Notes under the pieces: model-generated | Seen by the model: only the letters and a program-made list of their open reading frames with translations | Databases searched by the model: none | Told to the model about the DNA's origin: nothing | Assembly: GCA_018136815.1 (NCBI GenBank) | Contig: CM030941.1 | Location: forward strand, 2,079,539 to 2,143,538 | DNA length: 64,000 bases | Reading direction: 5' to 3' | Source: Isochrysis galbana | Lineage: Eukaryota > Haptophyta > Isochrysidales > Isochrysidaceae | Part shown: piece after piece, positions 31,907 to 41,605 of the stretch | How positions within the stretch are numbered: the stretch's first letter is position 1 | Layout: each line of letters starts with the position of its first letter | Program-made: the position numbers and the translations under genes

Positions 31907-32932
31907 CTAGGTGATGTTTCTTATGTCCAGGCCTCTCGCCGCCTGCAAGAGGTCCTCTGTTGCTCCTAGGTTGAAATCCTTGTCTATAGTGTACAGGGGG
32001 CTTATCATTTTCCGAATATGTTTGTTGCTCGGGGCGTGTAGCCCCATGTTCTCGCGTTGTTTTTTTAACCTTTGAAAGAAACCGGCCTTCGCCGTTACTA
32101 ATAAGTGGTATCTCGTAAGGATTGCTCTCAAGATTGTTCTAACGGACCTACCGTCCGCGTTGCCATATTGGATGTTGTAAAAGTCCGTAAGGATGTATCT
32201 CCACGCCAGGATACCTAAGTATCCCGAGGAGGGATGCGGTCTGTCTACCTGGTAGCAAAAGAGACGCTGGGCTATCTCAGAGCCCGGCCTAAGATGTATC
32301 CCCAGAAGCCCTTCTATGAATTCGAAGATGGGCTCCGTCGCGATGCACGTGGCTATGTGGGTGGAGCTCTCGGGGGCTATGCCACAAAAGCGGCACGTCG
32401 GATCGTCAGCGAACCGGTTCGCCGTGGCTATTCTCCTATGCAGGACGTGTTTGAAGTGCATATATGAGTCTCTTGGCGTTAAAAAGTTGTACTTGTATAG
32501 CTGAGATACTTGTTTCCATTTCCCGGAGAGGTCCGGCAATCGTTTTTCCCACCTCAATGTGGATATTTGCTTCTTCGTTTTCCTCATTGCGAGAAACGCT
32601 TTGGTCAGCGCCTTGACGTTAACATCCTCTAGGGTTTAATTCGCGCCTTTAAACGTGTATTCTTGTGGTATCGGGTACGCCGTCTCGGCCGGTCCGTCGT
32701 ACGCTCGGCCCCATTTCAATGGGGTGTATAGCTCGTCTGGTGATGGCTGCGGGTTGGCTCTCTCATGAATGTGGGGTTCTCCCATCACATTAAGCTTGAC
32801 TACGTGATGGTCGCCACTCCGGCGCAGGTAATACTTGTGTTCTTTGTCCACCAGGATGTCTCCTAGGTCATGCGCGTCCGGGTCTCCTTGAGGGGCTAAC
32901 TCATGTTCTCCCGGAGTGAGGGGAGGAGACAC
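31907..32932 (-). pseudogene. LINE C-terminal fragment with zinc-binding RT domain
   Basis: Two minus-strand frames, 32636-32932 and 31907-32587, separated by stops. The downstream frame holds a zinc-binding domain typical of the C-terminal end of LINE reverse transcriptases: FKHVLHRRIATANRFA, then CRFCG, then a His and Cys at THIATCIAT. RYHLLVTAKAGFFQRLKKQ and a basic end follow. The upstream frame (EHKYYLRRSGDHHVVKLNV) probably belongs to the linker. This may be the missing 3' portion of the same LINE type as at 382-1242, but they do not overlap, so this cannot be shown. Confidence 0.65.
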
Positions 32933-33324
32933 CGCTTTCTTCCTAAGAAGGTCGGTCGCCTCGTCGCCTCGCCTACATGCAGTCTGCGATCGAAGCTCAA
33001 CAACTTCGAGACGAGAAGCGCGACCGAGAGCACACTGCTCTCCTCGAGATGATAGCGGGCCTTAACGCCCATGTCATAGCCTTGCGGGCTTCCACCACCC
33101 CGACGGCCGCGGAAGAGATGGCGGAGGGTAGCCCACAGTGGAGTTCCCCGTCGGCTTGAGGCCTCCTCGCTTCGTTTGAGACATCCGTGGCTCGGCGAGA
33201 AAGCGGTGGTGCACATGGTTGTTAGCCTGTGACGACGACGCTCGGTGGCGTGGATGGCGCGTGTGTTGTTCGGTGATAACCAATCAGTCATCAGGTCTTC
33301 GCCTCGGACCTTGAAAAATATTCT

Positions 33325-33834
33325 ATGACGTTGGTAACTAGCATGACTGACCCTAACACCCATAAAAGGGTCGCCGATGCCCTTATCCAACCGGGGAAGA
33401 TGCCAAGGTTGGGCCGAGATGCAGAAAACTTGATCGATAGTCTCAAGAATGACGAATATGTAAAGTTCCTAGATGTGAGTTTTTGGGATTCGAATGATGT
33501 GCCCAAAAGCATCAATGTTCTGAAGGAAGAAGTGATCAAGACTGCCACAAACACCGTGATGATCGCCGCACGGGGTATACTATCACGAATGTTTTATCAC
33601 CCCCCCCGTCCCAGCGATAAGATTAATAAAAGGGCGAGCGTCTGGTTTACAAATGTTCCTATAGAACTTGAACTGAACGAGAAAAATTACGAGGACGCCG
33701 CCAGGGCCACCATTCTGCTTATGTTTCCAACCATCGATGAAGAAGTCCCATCCATCCAGGCCATCAAAGCCGCAATGTCATGGTTTGCGTCGCGCGCTGC
33801 CTTCCAATTCATAGGCAATTATGGTAGAGAGTGA
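33325..33834 (+). CDS. Unknown protein, tandem paralog 1
   Basis: 169 residues; no family recognised. Distinct core: SFWDSNDVPKSINVLKEEVI, ARGILSRMFYHPP, ELNEKNYEDAARATILLMFP, then VPSIQAIKAAMSWFASRAAF. The next ORF encodes the same blocks in the same order, so this is a tandem duplication of about 458 bp. Base composition is visibly less GC-rich than flanking genes. The last 14 bp overlap the start of paralog 2 in another frame. The frame is open upstream to 33280, so an upstream exon is possible. The charged, helical make-up gives no membrane or signal segment. A viral or mobile origin is possible but unproven. Confidence 0.55.
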   Translation: MTLVTSMTDPNTHKRVADALIQPGKMPRLGRDAENLIDSLKNDEYVKFLDVSFWDSNDVPKSINVLKEEVIKTATNTVMIAARGILSRMFYHPPRPSDKINKRASVWFTNVPIELELNEKNYEDAARATILLMFPTIDEEVPSIQAIKAAMSWFASRAAFQFIGNYGRE

Positions 33835-34267
33835 GGAAACGTCCACTCACGTGAGTGGAGACAGGCGGTTGAACCTAATTAGTCTCCAAAACGAGTTAAA
33901 TAATGACGATGATTTCAATTTCCTGAAGGTAAGTGCCTCTTGGGATTCGGAGAATGTGCTCGAGAGCATCGATTCTCTGAAGAAGGAAGTGTTCAATACT
34001 GCCGCAGCCCCCGTGATCAGCTGCGCATGGGGTATACTCTCGCGAAAGTATATACACACCCCCGGCAAATCGATGGAGAGGAAGGCTAAGTTCTGGTTAG
34101 AAAATGTCAAGAATGTAACACTGAACCAGAAAGATTACGAGGACGCCGTCAAGGCCACCCTTGAGCTTATGTTTCCAACCATCAAAAATAAAGTCCCATC
34201 CATCAGGGCCATCAAAAGCGCAATGTCATGGTTGGTGACGCGCGGTGCCTTCAACCCATACCCGTGA
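33821..34267 (+). CDS. Unknown protein, tandem paralog 2
   Basis: 148 residues, starting at an ATG inside the last codons of paralog 1 (14-bp overlap, different frame). Collinear blocks: SASWDSENVLESIDSLKKEV, CAWGILSRKYIHTPG, LNQKDYEDAVKATLELMFP, VPSIRAIKSAMSWLVTRGAF. DNA identity with paralog 1 is also evident, for example GATTACGAGGACGCC against AATTACGAGGACGCC. Because the repeat period is not a multiple of three, the copies lie in different frames; an in-frame fusion would need a frameshift. Function unknown. Confidence 0.55.
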   Translation: MVESEETSTHVSGDRRLNLISLQNELNNDDDFNFLKVSASWDSENVLESIDSLKKEVFNTAAAPVISCAWGILSRKYIHTPGKSMERKAKFWLENVKNVTLNQKDYEDAVKATLELMFPTIKNKVPSIRAIKSAMSWLVTRGAFNPYP

Positions 34268-34314
34268 TGAAGGGAAGCGCCTGGGGCGGGGCGCGGTGAT
34301 CAGCGGTAGATCGC

Positions 34315-34704
34315 TTGGTCACAGTCCTGATGACCCCCCCGCTCTCTCAGGGAAGCGGGCTTGCGGTGGCCGCCGCCGGCGTCGCGCTCGCCGTCGCGTG
34401 GGTGCCCCGAGGGCGCCACTTCTCGCACCCCCATCACACTCTCGGGATCGTCGCCTTCGCCCTCGCCCTGCTGCAGCCGCTCAACGCGCTCGTGCGCGGC
34501 ACGCCCGTCGCCCGCACCACACGCCGCGCCGTGTGGCGGGTCGCGCACAAGGGGACGGGCTACGCCGTGCTCGGCGTGGGCGTCTACCAGGCCCTCTCGG
34601 GGCGCGCCCTCATGCCGAGCCAAGGCGACGCCGTTCTCGTCGCGTACGTGGTGCTCCTGGGCCTCTCCTTCGGGGTGCTCGCGGGGGGGCTCATGGTAGG
34701 GTGA
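34315..34704 (+). pseudogene. Cytochrome b561-like C-terminal fragment
   Basis: 129-residue frame with hydrophobic helices and the haem-coordination pattern of the b561/ferric-reductase type: HPHHTLGIVAFALALLQPLN, then RRAVWRVAHKGTGYAVLG, then a final helix VLVAYVVLLGLSFGVLAGGL. The two histidine regions and QPLNA are typical. A full protein would have two more helices, often with an N-terminal DOMON domain; none is found upstream, where the tandem unknown ORFs sit. TCACAG just before the frame could be a splice acceptor. It is therefore a 3' remnant cut off by insertion, or the last exon of a gene whose 5' part is unreadable. Confidence 0.6.
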
Positions 34705-34761
34705 GAGTCCCCACGGGAGGGGATTTTTTTTGTACCGGCGCATCGCGTATTTGGAAACGAG

Positions 34762-34787
34762 GGGTACCAAATGAAGGCAAACGACCT
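34762..34787 (+). repeat. 26-bp word shared with 48687-48712
   Basis: Identical 26-bp sequence beginning GGGTACCAAATGAAGGCAAA at both places in the same orientation. It is flanked here by a T-run and GTGCGCGGTAAGAAT-like sequence of the LINE-associated repeat. Confidence 0.7.
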
Positions 34788-34829
34788 CTCCATGGCGACC
34801 AATCATGTGATTAATCCGCGTGCGCGGTA

Positions 34830-35483
34830 AGAATACTATAATTTTTAACGATGACGGGCAAAGCGGAACCACAAACCATTAGCACCACAACACACACAGA
34901 ATGCAGAATCCAAGAAGACCAACAGCTTCACACAAGGTCAAAGATAAGGAGGAGCAGCACACATTCACATAAAATGAGCACAAACCGGCATGTTGTGCAA
35001 GCGGATGCCCACACTGCCCAACGCTTGATTCAGCATCAATGGTTGCCGTTTCTTCCTCGTGAAGAGGATGTGAAGAATTGATCCTTGCATTGAGCATCGA
35101 GACGCATCCTGTGCTGTCTCGCAACAGCAACATGCAGGTACCGGTCTCTCACGAACACACGTGTGGAATGCTTCCTCGAAGGTTCAGAATTGAGAAACCG
35201 GAACTTGGCGACAGATCTCTTCCGGCTGCACTCTTGAAGAAAAGACGACGCGGGTTGCGATGGCGAAACATCTTACACTGTGAGCAGGTAAAGTCAACCG
35301 ATACGAACTGAACAGATGGAATACAATTGCCACGCCTTGCGCCGCACTCGCGGCATTGGCAGTCACAAGCCGCCAAGGGCTTGTGCACCGCTTTGGCGGG
35401 GATGGGGGGCGAAGGCATGTGCTGAACCGTTGAGAAGCGATGTTATGTGACCTCACCACGTACAGTCTGTGGGCAAACAGCCT
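34830..35483. other. Intergenic, probable 3' flank of the Myb gene
   Basis: No recognisable coding content on either strand. Confidence 0.4.
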
Positions 35484-37178
35484 TCACTTCAGAGCTGTGC
35501 CGGATTCGCCGTACGGCCCCGTGGGCACCGTAGTCGGTCTAAAGACTGAGGGGGCAGCAGATTGCAATGTGCGGGATGCAAAATGATTTGCTTGTGGAAA
35601 GATGATCGGCCGCTGGATGATCACCTCTGGCGGCGCATGTGGGCGAGGCGGTCCAATGACCGCCGGCATCCTGGCACGATCTCCACGTATACCACTTCGG
35701 ACATGGCGGGGAGCGGAATTCTCTGCCTGAGCCTCGATCTTGAGCAGACGTTGCCATCTGTTGCGAATGGCGTGGTCCGTGCGCCCCGGCAATATCTCGG
35801 CTATTTTGTTCCACTTATGTCCGAAGGCCTTGACGGAGTCCACGACGAGCGCATCCTCGGCAGCAGTCCAGGTCTTCTTTTTTTCGGTGCGACAATTGGT
35901 ACTCTTGTCGTGTTGCGCAATTGTGGGGCTCCACCGGCCGAGCGCAGACCCCGTCCGTGCCTGTGTGCTGATGCTACCACAATCGCTGCCTTGCTCATCG
36001 CACGAGTCGGTCGCAGGTGATTGTGGCTCATCTTGGAGTGTCACGTCTGACTCCTTGAGCCGATTCCATCGGTTGCGGACGGCATCATCCGAGCGCCCAG
36101 GAAGTAGCTCGGCAATACGCCTCCAGCGGCATCCATGGGCAGCGACGTTGCTCTTGATGATCTCATCCTCGGCCGCAGTCCATTCACGGCGTTCACTTGT
36201 CACTTTCGATCCCGGAGAGCGGCCGCCAAGCTGACGCTCGACGGCAGCCGCGCTCGGTCGAATCTCAGCCATCCCATGAGAGCGAACACACCCAAGCAAT
36301 GGCGGGGTGGCGACAGGTGTGTTGCCGAGGTCTGCGGTTGGCAGGGCGTTCGAGAAGGCTGGGTGCGAGTGGGCTCTCGACAAGGCTACCTGCTGAGGCA
36401 CAGACGGAAAGGCGTGTGGCAAGGCGACAGGAAAGGGCCGGGGAAGGGCCTGTCTGGGATCATACTGGTGAATGAGTCGGGCCTCATCCCGGCGCTTCGC
36501 GTCCAGGTCGGTGCTGATCCAGGAAGACGAGTGCGCGTCGCGGGGAGCCGTGGGTGCAGCAGCACCCACAGGTAGCTGAAAGTTTGAGCTTTGCTCCTCT
36601 GAGAGGGCAGTTAGGCTGTGGTGATCAAGCGGAGCCGATGTCTTTGAAGCCCCATGCAGGCCCTGGTGTCCCATCGCCTCGGCTGCGAAGGCCTCGAGCT
36701 GCACAAGGGCGAACTCGTCGTCGAGCGAGCTGTCGTCAGTCATGTTGGAGGAGATGAGGTTGAGGCTGATATGGTCATCATCGCTGCCCTCAGCAAGGCC
36801 GTCGGTCTCGTCGTCCGGCATCGGGCAACGTCTGAAGTCTTCGTGCAGGCCGAACCTTCCAGTCCTTTCCGTCTTCTCTCTGCCGCCGCACATGAGAGGG
36901 GTCTCTTCGAGCACGTAGTCCCCAGAGCACTGTGTGCTGGCCGGCGCACCGAAGGCGTCTTTGCTCAAGCAGAACTTGCTGAGCTCCCACACGCCTATCG
37001 ACGAGTCGGGCGTCCGCTGCTTCCGTACCTTGGGCCAGCTCCCATCAAGTGCCTCCTCTGGCTGATCACACGCCTCGCGCTTTCCGGGGCTGAGCAGTAG
37101 GGGGGGGCGAGGCTCTCCCGCACGCATGGGCAGTGCGAGGGGCGCGCTGCGCTGCTGGTGGGGTGCGCCAGCCCCCAC
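35484..37178 (-). CDS. Two-repeat Myb-like transcription factor
   Basis: 564 residues, a single open frame. Two Myb DNA-binding repeats: REWTAAEDEIIKSNVAAHG followed by WRRIAELLPGRSDDAVRNRW at ~330-376, and KTWTAAEDALVVDSVKAFG followed by WNKIAEILPGRTDHAIRNRW at ~434-481. Each has the spaced tryptophans and the recognition-helix RT/SD-A(V/I)RNRW of R2R3-type repeats. Unusually, a ~57-residue Ser/Thr/Cys-rich linker separates them instead of the few residues of R2R3 Mybs, so the two may bind independently. The rest is acidic or Pro/Ser-rich and looks disordered, as in activation regions. The protein acts in the nucleus. The 5' end sits by a polypurine tract; the first ATG may not be the true start. 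Confidence 0.85.
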   Translation of the reverse strand: MGAGAPHQQRSAPLALPMRAGEPRPPLLLSPGKREACDQPEEALDGSWPKVRKQRTPDSSIGVWELSKFCLSKDAFGAPASTQCSGDYVLEETPLMCGGREKTERTGRFGLHEDFRRCPMPDDETDGLAEGSDDDHISLNLISSNMTDDSSLDDEFALVQLEAFAAEAMGHQGLHGASKTSAPLDHHSLTALSEEQSSNFQLPVGAAAPTAPRDAHSSSWISTDLDAKRRDEARLIHQYDPRQALPRPFPVALPHAFPSVPQQVALSRAHSHPAFSNALPTADLGNTPVATPPLLGCVRSHGMAEIRPSAAAVERQLGGRSPGSKVTSERREWTAAEDEIIKSNVAAHGCRWRRIAELLPGRSDDAVRNRWNRLKESDVTLQDEPQSPATDSCDEQGSDCGSISTQARTGSALGRWSPTIAQHDKSTNCRTEKKKTWTAAEDALVVDSVKAFGHKWNKIAEILPGRTDHAIRNRWQRLLKIEAQAENSAPRHVRSGIRGDRARMPAVIGPPRPHAPPEVIIQRPIIFPQANHFASRTLQSAAPSVFRPTTVPTGPYGESGTALK

Positions 37179-37189
37179 CTGCTGCTCGT

Positions 37190-37330
37190 ACCGCGGCGGA
37201 GGGAGAGAGGGTAAGAGAGAGAGAGGGTGGGTGGGCTAAGGGGGTCGGGATGGGGCGTTGCGGAGAGAGGGGGGAGAGAGGGAGGGAGGGAGAGAGGGAG
37301 GAAGGGAGGGAGAGAGGGAGTGAGCGAGAG
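37190..37330. repeat. Polypurine tract upstream of the Myb gene
   Basis: GGGA/GAGA-rich stretch on the plus strand (37200-37220 and 37266-37330), pyrimidine-rich on the Myb coding strand, directly 5' of its ATG. Confidence 0.8.
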
Positions 37331-38207
37331 ATAGAAGGGCGTGTGTACGTCTACTCTAGAGATGAGGTTGGGAGGGGAAGGGGCCGTTCCGGGGCCGAGT
37401 GGGGAACCGCTATCACGCAGTGTCCCTCGCGCGACCTCTGTCAGACCACACGCCGTCCGCCTCTTCACGGCCCCTCCTCGCCCCCCCCCCCCCCGCCCTC
37501 CCCCGCCCTCCCCCCCCCCCCCCAACCCCCCCCACAAACTCACAAACCCATCGGAGCCCCAAACACAGTGCCTTGTTCCGCCGAAACCGACTTCCAGATG
37601 TGAGGTTGCGCTTCCTCGACTCTCGCCCTCTCCAGCTGCAACCCATGTCGTCCAGGTTGTTCTGTGCTGTACTTCTTTGTACTGTGTGGGTCCGCCGGAG
37701 GAGCGGAGAGATGGGGGTAGATCCCAGGCAAGAGGGGGTCGACGAGCGGAGAGCCCAGAACCAGAATTGTTGTGGTCTTACGGTCTGCCCCGGGTGAAAA
37801 CAGAAGTGGCGCCGGGGGCGACCGGCTTTACTCAGCGCCGCTTTTCCTCTCTCGTATTATCTCCCACATCCTCGCCGCTTCTCGTGCCAGCTTTGTCGCG
37901 CGAGATGAGAGTTGTTACCTATCATCAAGGCTTGTCGAAAAGGATTGTACATCTGAACACCCGAATTTCATCGTCACGCATCACTCATCACCCACCATCA
38001 ACGCTCAAGATTCTCGATTCTCGGCGGAAAAGTAGAGAGGGATTCGCGATAATGGCCGTATTTTCAAAAATTCATTTTTTAACATGATAGCCTGGAGCCC
38101 AAGCCCGGGTCACTCATCACTCACGCACTTTGCCCTTGTAAACTTCATAATTCATAAAAACATCTGAAGATTCAGGCTACAGGCTAAACTTCATAACCAT
38201 AACATTC
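37331..38207. other. Intergenic, C-tracts, no gene seen
   Basis: Contains interrupted poly-C at 37480-37530 and short uninformative open frames. No domain is recognised. Confidence 0.4.
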
Positions 38208-38330
38208 TTACCGCACTAGCGGCGCGTGAAACCACTACTTACACGTAGCATACTTTCTACACCCCCACACCCCAGGCCCTTCCACCCCCGCCATCAGGCG
38301 GCTCCCCCTGTGCACTACTAGGGGGATCAC
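38208..38330 (+). repeat. LINE-associated terminal repeat, inverted copy 3
   Basis: Reverse-complement relative of 1208-1392 and 2098-2287. Landmarks in order: TTCTTACCGCACTAGCGG, ACGTAGCATACTTTCTACAC, ATCAGGCGGCTCCCCC and CACTACTAGGGGGAT. Confidence 0.65.
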
Positions 38331-38503
38331 CAAACAGAGCGATCAGGGGTAAAAATCGGGCGCTGGAGACATAGCGCCCCCAACCGTACAATCCATTGCT
38401 TGGGGGAGGCCGAAAGGCCGGGCCCCCACACCCACACGAGGGCGAACACAGCCCTTGGACACCAAGAACCAAATAAGCAAGAGGCCTGCCCCACCCCTCC
38501 CCC

Positions 38504-38870
38504 TAGGGCGGTCAAACAGTTTTTTTTATAAGGGGTGAAAAAATGACCATCTCAGAATTGAGGAAATTTAAGGATTTTTTTCGGGAGAAAGTTCCCAATA
38601 CACCCAACTAGCACATATCCGGGGCCCATTAGGACCCGGACCCCCCCTTGGGCCCCCACAACAAAACGTAATCAAAAACTGACAAAAGACGCTAAAATCG
38701 CAAAAGCTCAAAAAGCCCAACTTCGAACCGATGCCGGGCGCGCTGCGTGGCCGTTTTCGACGATCCATCCGGATGGCGGACCCCACCAGATACCATATAC
38801 GCATATCCCACCCGGATGGTCACGCCAATCGGGCAGGCCGCGCGCCGAACCCTCGTCGAAATCACCCACC
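38504..38870 (+). repeat. Dispersed repeat, inverted relative of 57975-58945
   Basis: Begins AGGGCGGTCAAACAG, passes GAATTGAGGAAATTTAAGGA, CATATCCGGGGCCCATTAGG and CAAAAGACGCTAAAATCGC, and ends near GGTCACGCCAATCGGGCAGG. Reverse-complement counterparts lie in the same order at 58945 to 57975. The other copy carries an extra ~0.55-kb insertion, so this is close to an empty-site version. Confidence 0.75.
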
Positions 38871-38953
38871 CGCCGAGCCCATTGAACGTTGAGCCGTCGC
38901 CGAGGGAGGCCCAGAGAGCCCAACTTCGAACCGATGCCGGGCGCGCTGCGTGG
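38714..38953 (+). repeat. 37-bp direct repeat pair
   Basis: 38714-38750 and 38917-38953 are identical, starting AGCCCAACTTCGAACCGATG and ending GCGCGCTGCGTGG. The 166 bp between them include the end of the longer dispersed repeat, so a local duplication or nested insertion occurred. Confidence 0.85.
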
Positions 38954-39067
38954 GCCACGGGAGGGAGTGAGTAAACAGTAGCTTAGCGGACGCCTTCAAC
39001 CCTTCAACCTTCAAGAATTTTTTCTAGAGAGAGAGTTTCTTTCTCGAAGCAGATTACTCTCTACCGG

Positions 39068-39281
39068 TTGCTATCCATTGATTGCGACAACTCAGCAACC
39101 ATCGCCTCGATCAAAAACCTGGTGTCACGGCTCGCACACGTCAATACGAAAATTGGCTTTGGTTTGGCCGCAAGCCGCAAGCAATTTCTCGATCTCATCT
39201 ATCTCTACACCTTCGTGGCTATCGACCAACAAACAATCAACAATCAATAATCAAATTGCCGACATGAGACATGATGACTAA
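39068..39281 (+). pseudogene. Probable Ty1/copia RNase H relic
   Basis: The frame reads CDNSATIASIKNLVS, then HVNTKIGF, then LDLIYLYTFVAIDQQ. After a frameshift it continues NNQIADM. This follows the end of copia RNase H, where DNxxA-xxxxKNP, a HxxxKxxF segment and an IADxMTK end are expected. It is short and shifted; no integrase or RT is found beside it. Confidence is limited because only about 65 residues remain. Confidence 0.45.
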
Positions 39282-40056
39282 GACTAACTAAGGCTAAGGC
39301 TCTAGAGAAAGGGAAGTTCATTTCGTTCCGCAACAAGTCGCTCGGATCATTCTTTCAAGTTCAAGCTCTACGGTCGTTTGTTTCAATCTCTTCCAATGGT
39401 TGCTTTCCAATGGTTGCTGATTGAATCTCCTAGTCCGACTTGTCGCGCCCTTGCCCTTGCATGTCCCACCGGCCACCGGCCACCGGCCACCGGTCAACCT
39501 CCAAACTCCAAACACTCTTAAGGTTTGCAGGTCTTTGCCGTAGTGGAGCCATTACGCCATCATCATCGGCCTAATGAGAATCCCTCGTCGGCCTATGCGT
39601 CATCTCGCTTGAGCTCGATTCAGCCTTGGCGTATCCTTGTATCTTTCATTGGGAATGACGTCGGATGGGAAATAGGGATTCGCCTCTTTGGCGATGGGGG
39701 AGTGTCAGAGTTTTCTTGTTGTCCTAGTTTAATCCTAGTGCTGAGGGACCGTGCCTCATCGGCAACGGAGCCCTTACCCCGCGATGGGGGTGTGCGCGGT
39801 TGGCGCATGGCTCGTCCGGTGTATGTGGCTAGGAATGCTAGCTAACAAAACCTCTTACAAGACTACAATTTTTATCGGTATCCTTCATTATTTACGTCAA
39901 GATATGCGTTTTCACCCTCCACTGACACTGCCTAGGACAAGGGGAGAAGGAAGAGAGCTCGACCAACAAGTGAGCAGCGGTGCCCCGGTTGCGCTCCCCG
40001 CATCCTTCCCTTCTCTCCGCCTTCCCCCTCCACCCTGCAGCGGCGGCGGCGCCGGA
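39282..40056. other. Intergenic; short 8-bp tandem
   Basis: Around 39467-39493 the unit CACCGGC(C) is repeated four times. The rest shows no supported gene; the end is the 5' flank of the GnT-I gene. Confidence 0.4.
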
Positions 40057-41605
40057 ATGCGTCGACCGCCGATTCGACCGGGGTCGTCGTGGCTGCTGCT
40101 CGCGCTGGGCAGCGTGGCGCTCTTCCTGTTGCTTGGCTTGAACGGCTCACTCTTCTCGTCGAGCTGGTGCGACCGCCGGCTGGCGCAGATCACCGAGCAG
40201 AAGGACAGAGAGATCATGGCGGCGATGGAGGAGCTTCAGGCTTCGCTCACGCAGCAGGCGGAGACACTGGAGCGTCTGCACGCGATCCGCGCACGGGGAG
40301 GCCGCTCCCCGCGCGTCGTACGCGACAGGCTCGACCAGCTTGTAACGAATCAACCACCAGGGGAAGGCGCAGCTTCGCTACAGACTGCTGGCTTTCTGAG
40401 CGGAGCCTCGGCGGGGCGACTTTGCCCGGAGCAGATTGCGGTTGTTGTGATTGCGTACAACCGGCCGGAGTACCTCGAGCGCGCGCTCACGAGCATCTTC
40501 TCCCACCATCCCGGTGGCAACGCCTTCCCAGTCTTTGTCTCCCAGGATGGGGCCGACGAGGGCGTGACGCAGGTGGCGCTGCGGCACGGTGCTCGGTCGC
40601 TCGTGCACCCGCGTCGCAACCTGGATCTGAGGGGCGCGCCAACTTTTTTGCGCAAGGCGCCAGGGTACGCCTATCTCTCCGTGCACTACGGCTGGGCGCT
40701 GCGAACGCTCTTTGCAGCGCCGCAACACTATGAGGGAGTCATCATCCTTGAGGAGGACCTCGAGGTGGCGCCCGACTTTTTCGATTATTTCAATGCTACG
40801 GGTGTGCAACGCCCAACGCCAAGCGTCGCACCCACGTGCATATCTTCATTCGACCGACTTCTAGCCACCAACTGCACCAGGCTTGACCGACCCCTCACAA
40901 TCAGTGTCTACCCGTGCACTTGCAGCGCCTTTGTTGTACCAGGATCCGTCCCTACTTACCATCTCCGCATTCAACGACAATGGGCAGCTACGATACGCGT
41001 CGGACCCGTCGGCCGTGTACCGGTCCGACTTCTTTCCCGGCCTGGGCTGGCTGCTCTCGCGCCGACTGTGGGAAGAGCTCGGACCTAAATGGCCCGAGGA
41101 GAAGGGATTTTGGGACGACTGGATGAGAGAGCCGCCACAACGCCGGGGCCGCTCATCGATACGGCCCGAGGTGTCGCGATCACGTACCTTTGGACAGAAG
41201 GGGACCTCCATGTCACAATTCTACACAAAATACCTTGCGCCGATTCAGTTTGATCCCTCAGGCGGCGTCTCGTGGATCGGCCGAGACCTCACGCCCTTGC
41301 TCAAAGAGAAGTATGAGGCCAACTTCCATGCCCTCCTCAAGATGGCCCGCGTTGTGTTGCTGAATGAGGCCTTGGCGCTAGGACATAGCGCCGATGCCGA
41401 TGGAGCTCCAGTGCGTGTGATGTACAGCTCAGCCAAGGAGCTTAAAACCATTAGTCACGAGCTCGGCATCATGGAGGACCTCAAGGCTGGGGTGCCGCGC
41501 ACGGGCTATCATGGGGTGATTCAGTTGCGCATGGGTCGCACGCCAGTTCTTCTAGCACCTTCTTATAAGGTGGATCAAGATATCACGAAGCCGATTACTA
41601 CATGA
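40057..41605 (+). CDS. MGAT1: Alpha-1,3-mannosyl-glycoprotein 2-beta-N-acetylglucosaminyltransferase (GnT-I)
   Basis: Golgi GT13 enzyme that adds the first GlcNAc to Man5 N-glycans and so opens complex-type processing. 474 residues from exons 40057-40801 and 40926-41605; the 124-bp intron has donor GTGTGC and acceptor TTGCAG, and the join reads YFNA-TAPLLYQDPSLLTIS. It is a type II membrane protein: MRRPPIRPGSS then a hydrophobic anchor WLLLALGSVALFLLLGL. A short coiled stem follows, then the catalytic domain: VVVIAYNRPEYLERAL, YAYLSVHYGWAL, metal-binding LEEDLEVAPDFF, FNDNG, GLGWLLSRRLWEEL, FWDDWMR and RPEVSRSRTFGQKG. All GT13 landmarks are in order. The ATG at 40057 was chosen because it gives the correct short cytosolic tail before the anchor. 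Confidence 0.96.

Noticed and set aside
38740-38950. tRNA gene, because of a GGTTCGA-like word on the minus strand
   Set aside because: No acceptor stem, D-loop or anticodon arm could be folded around it.
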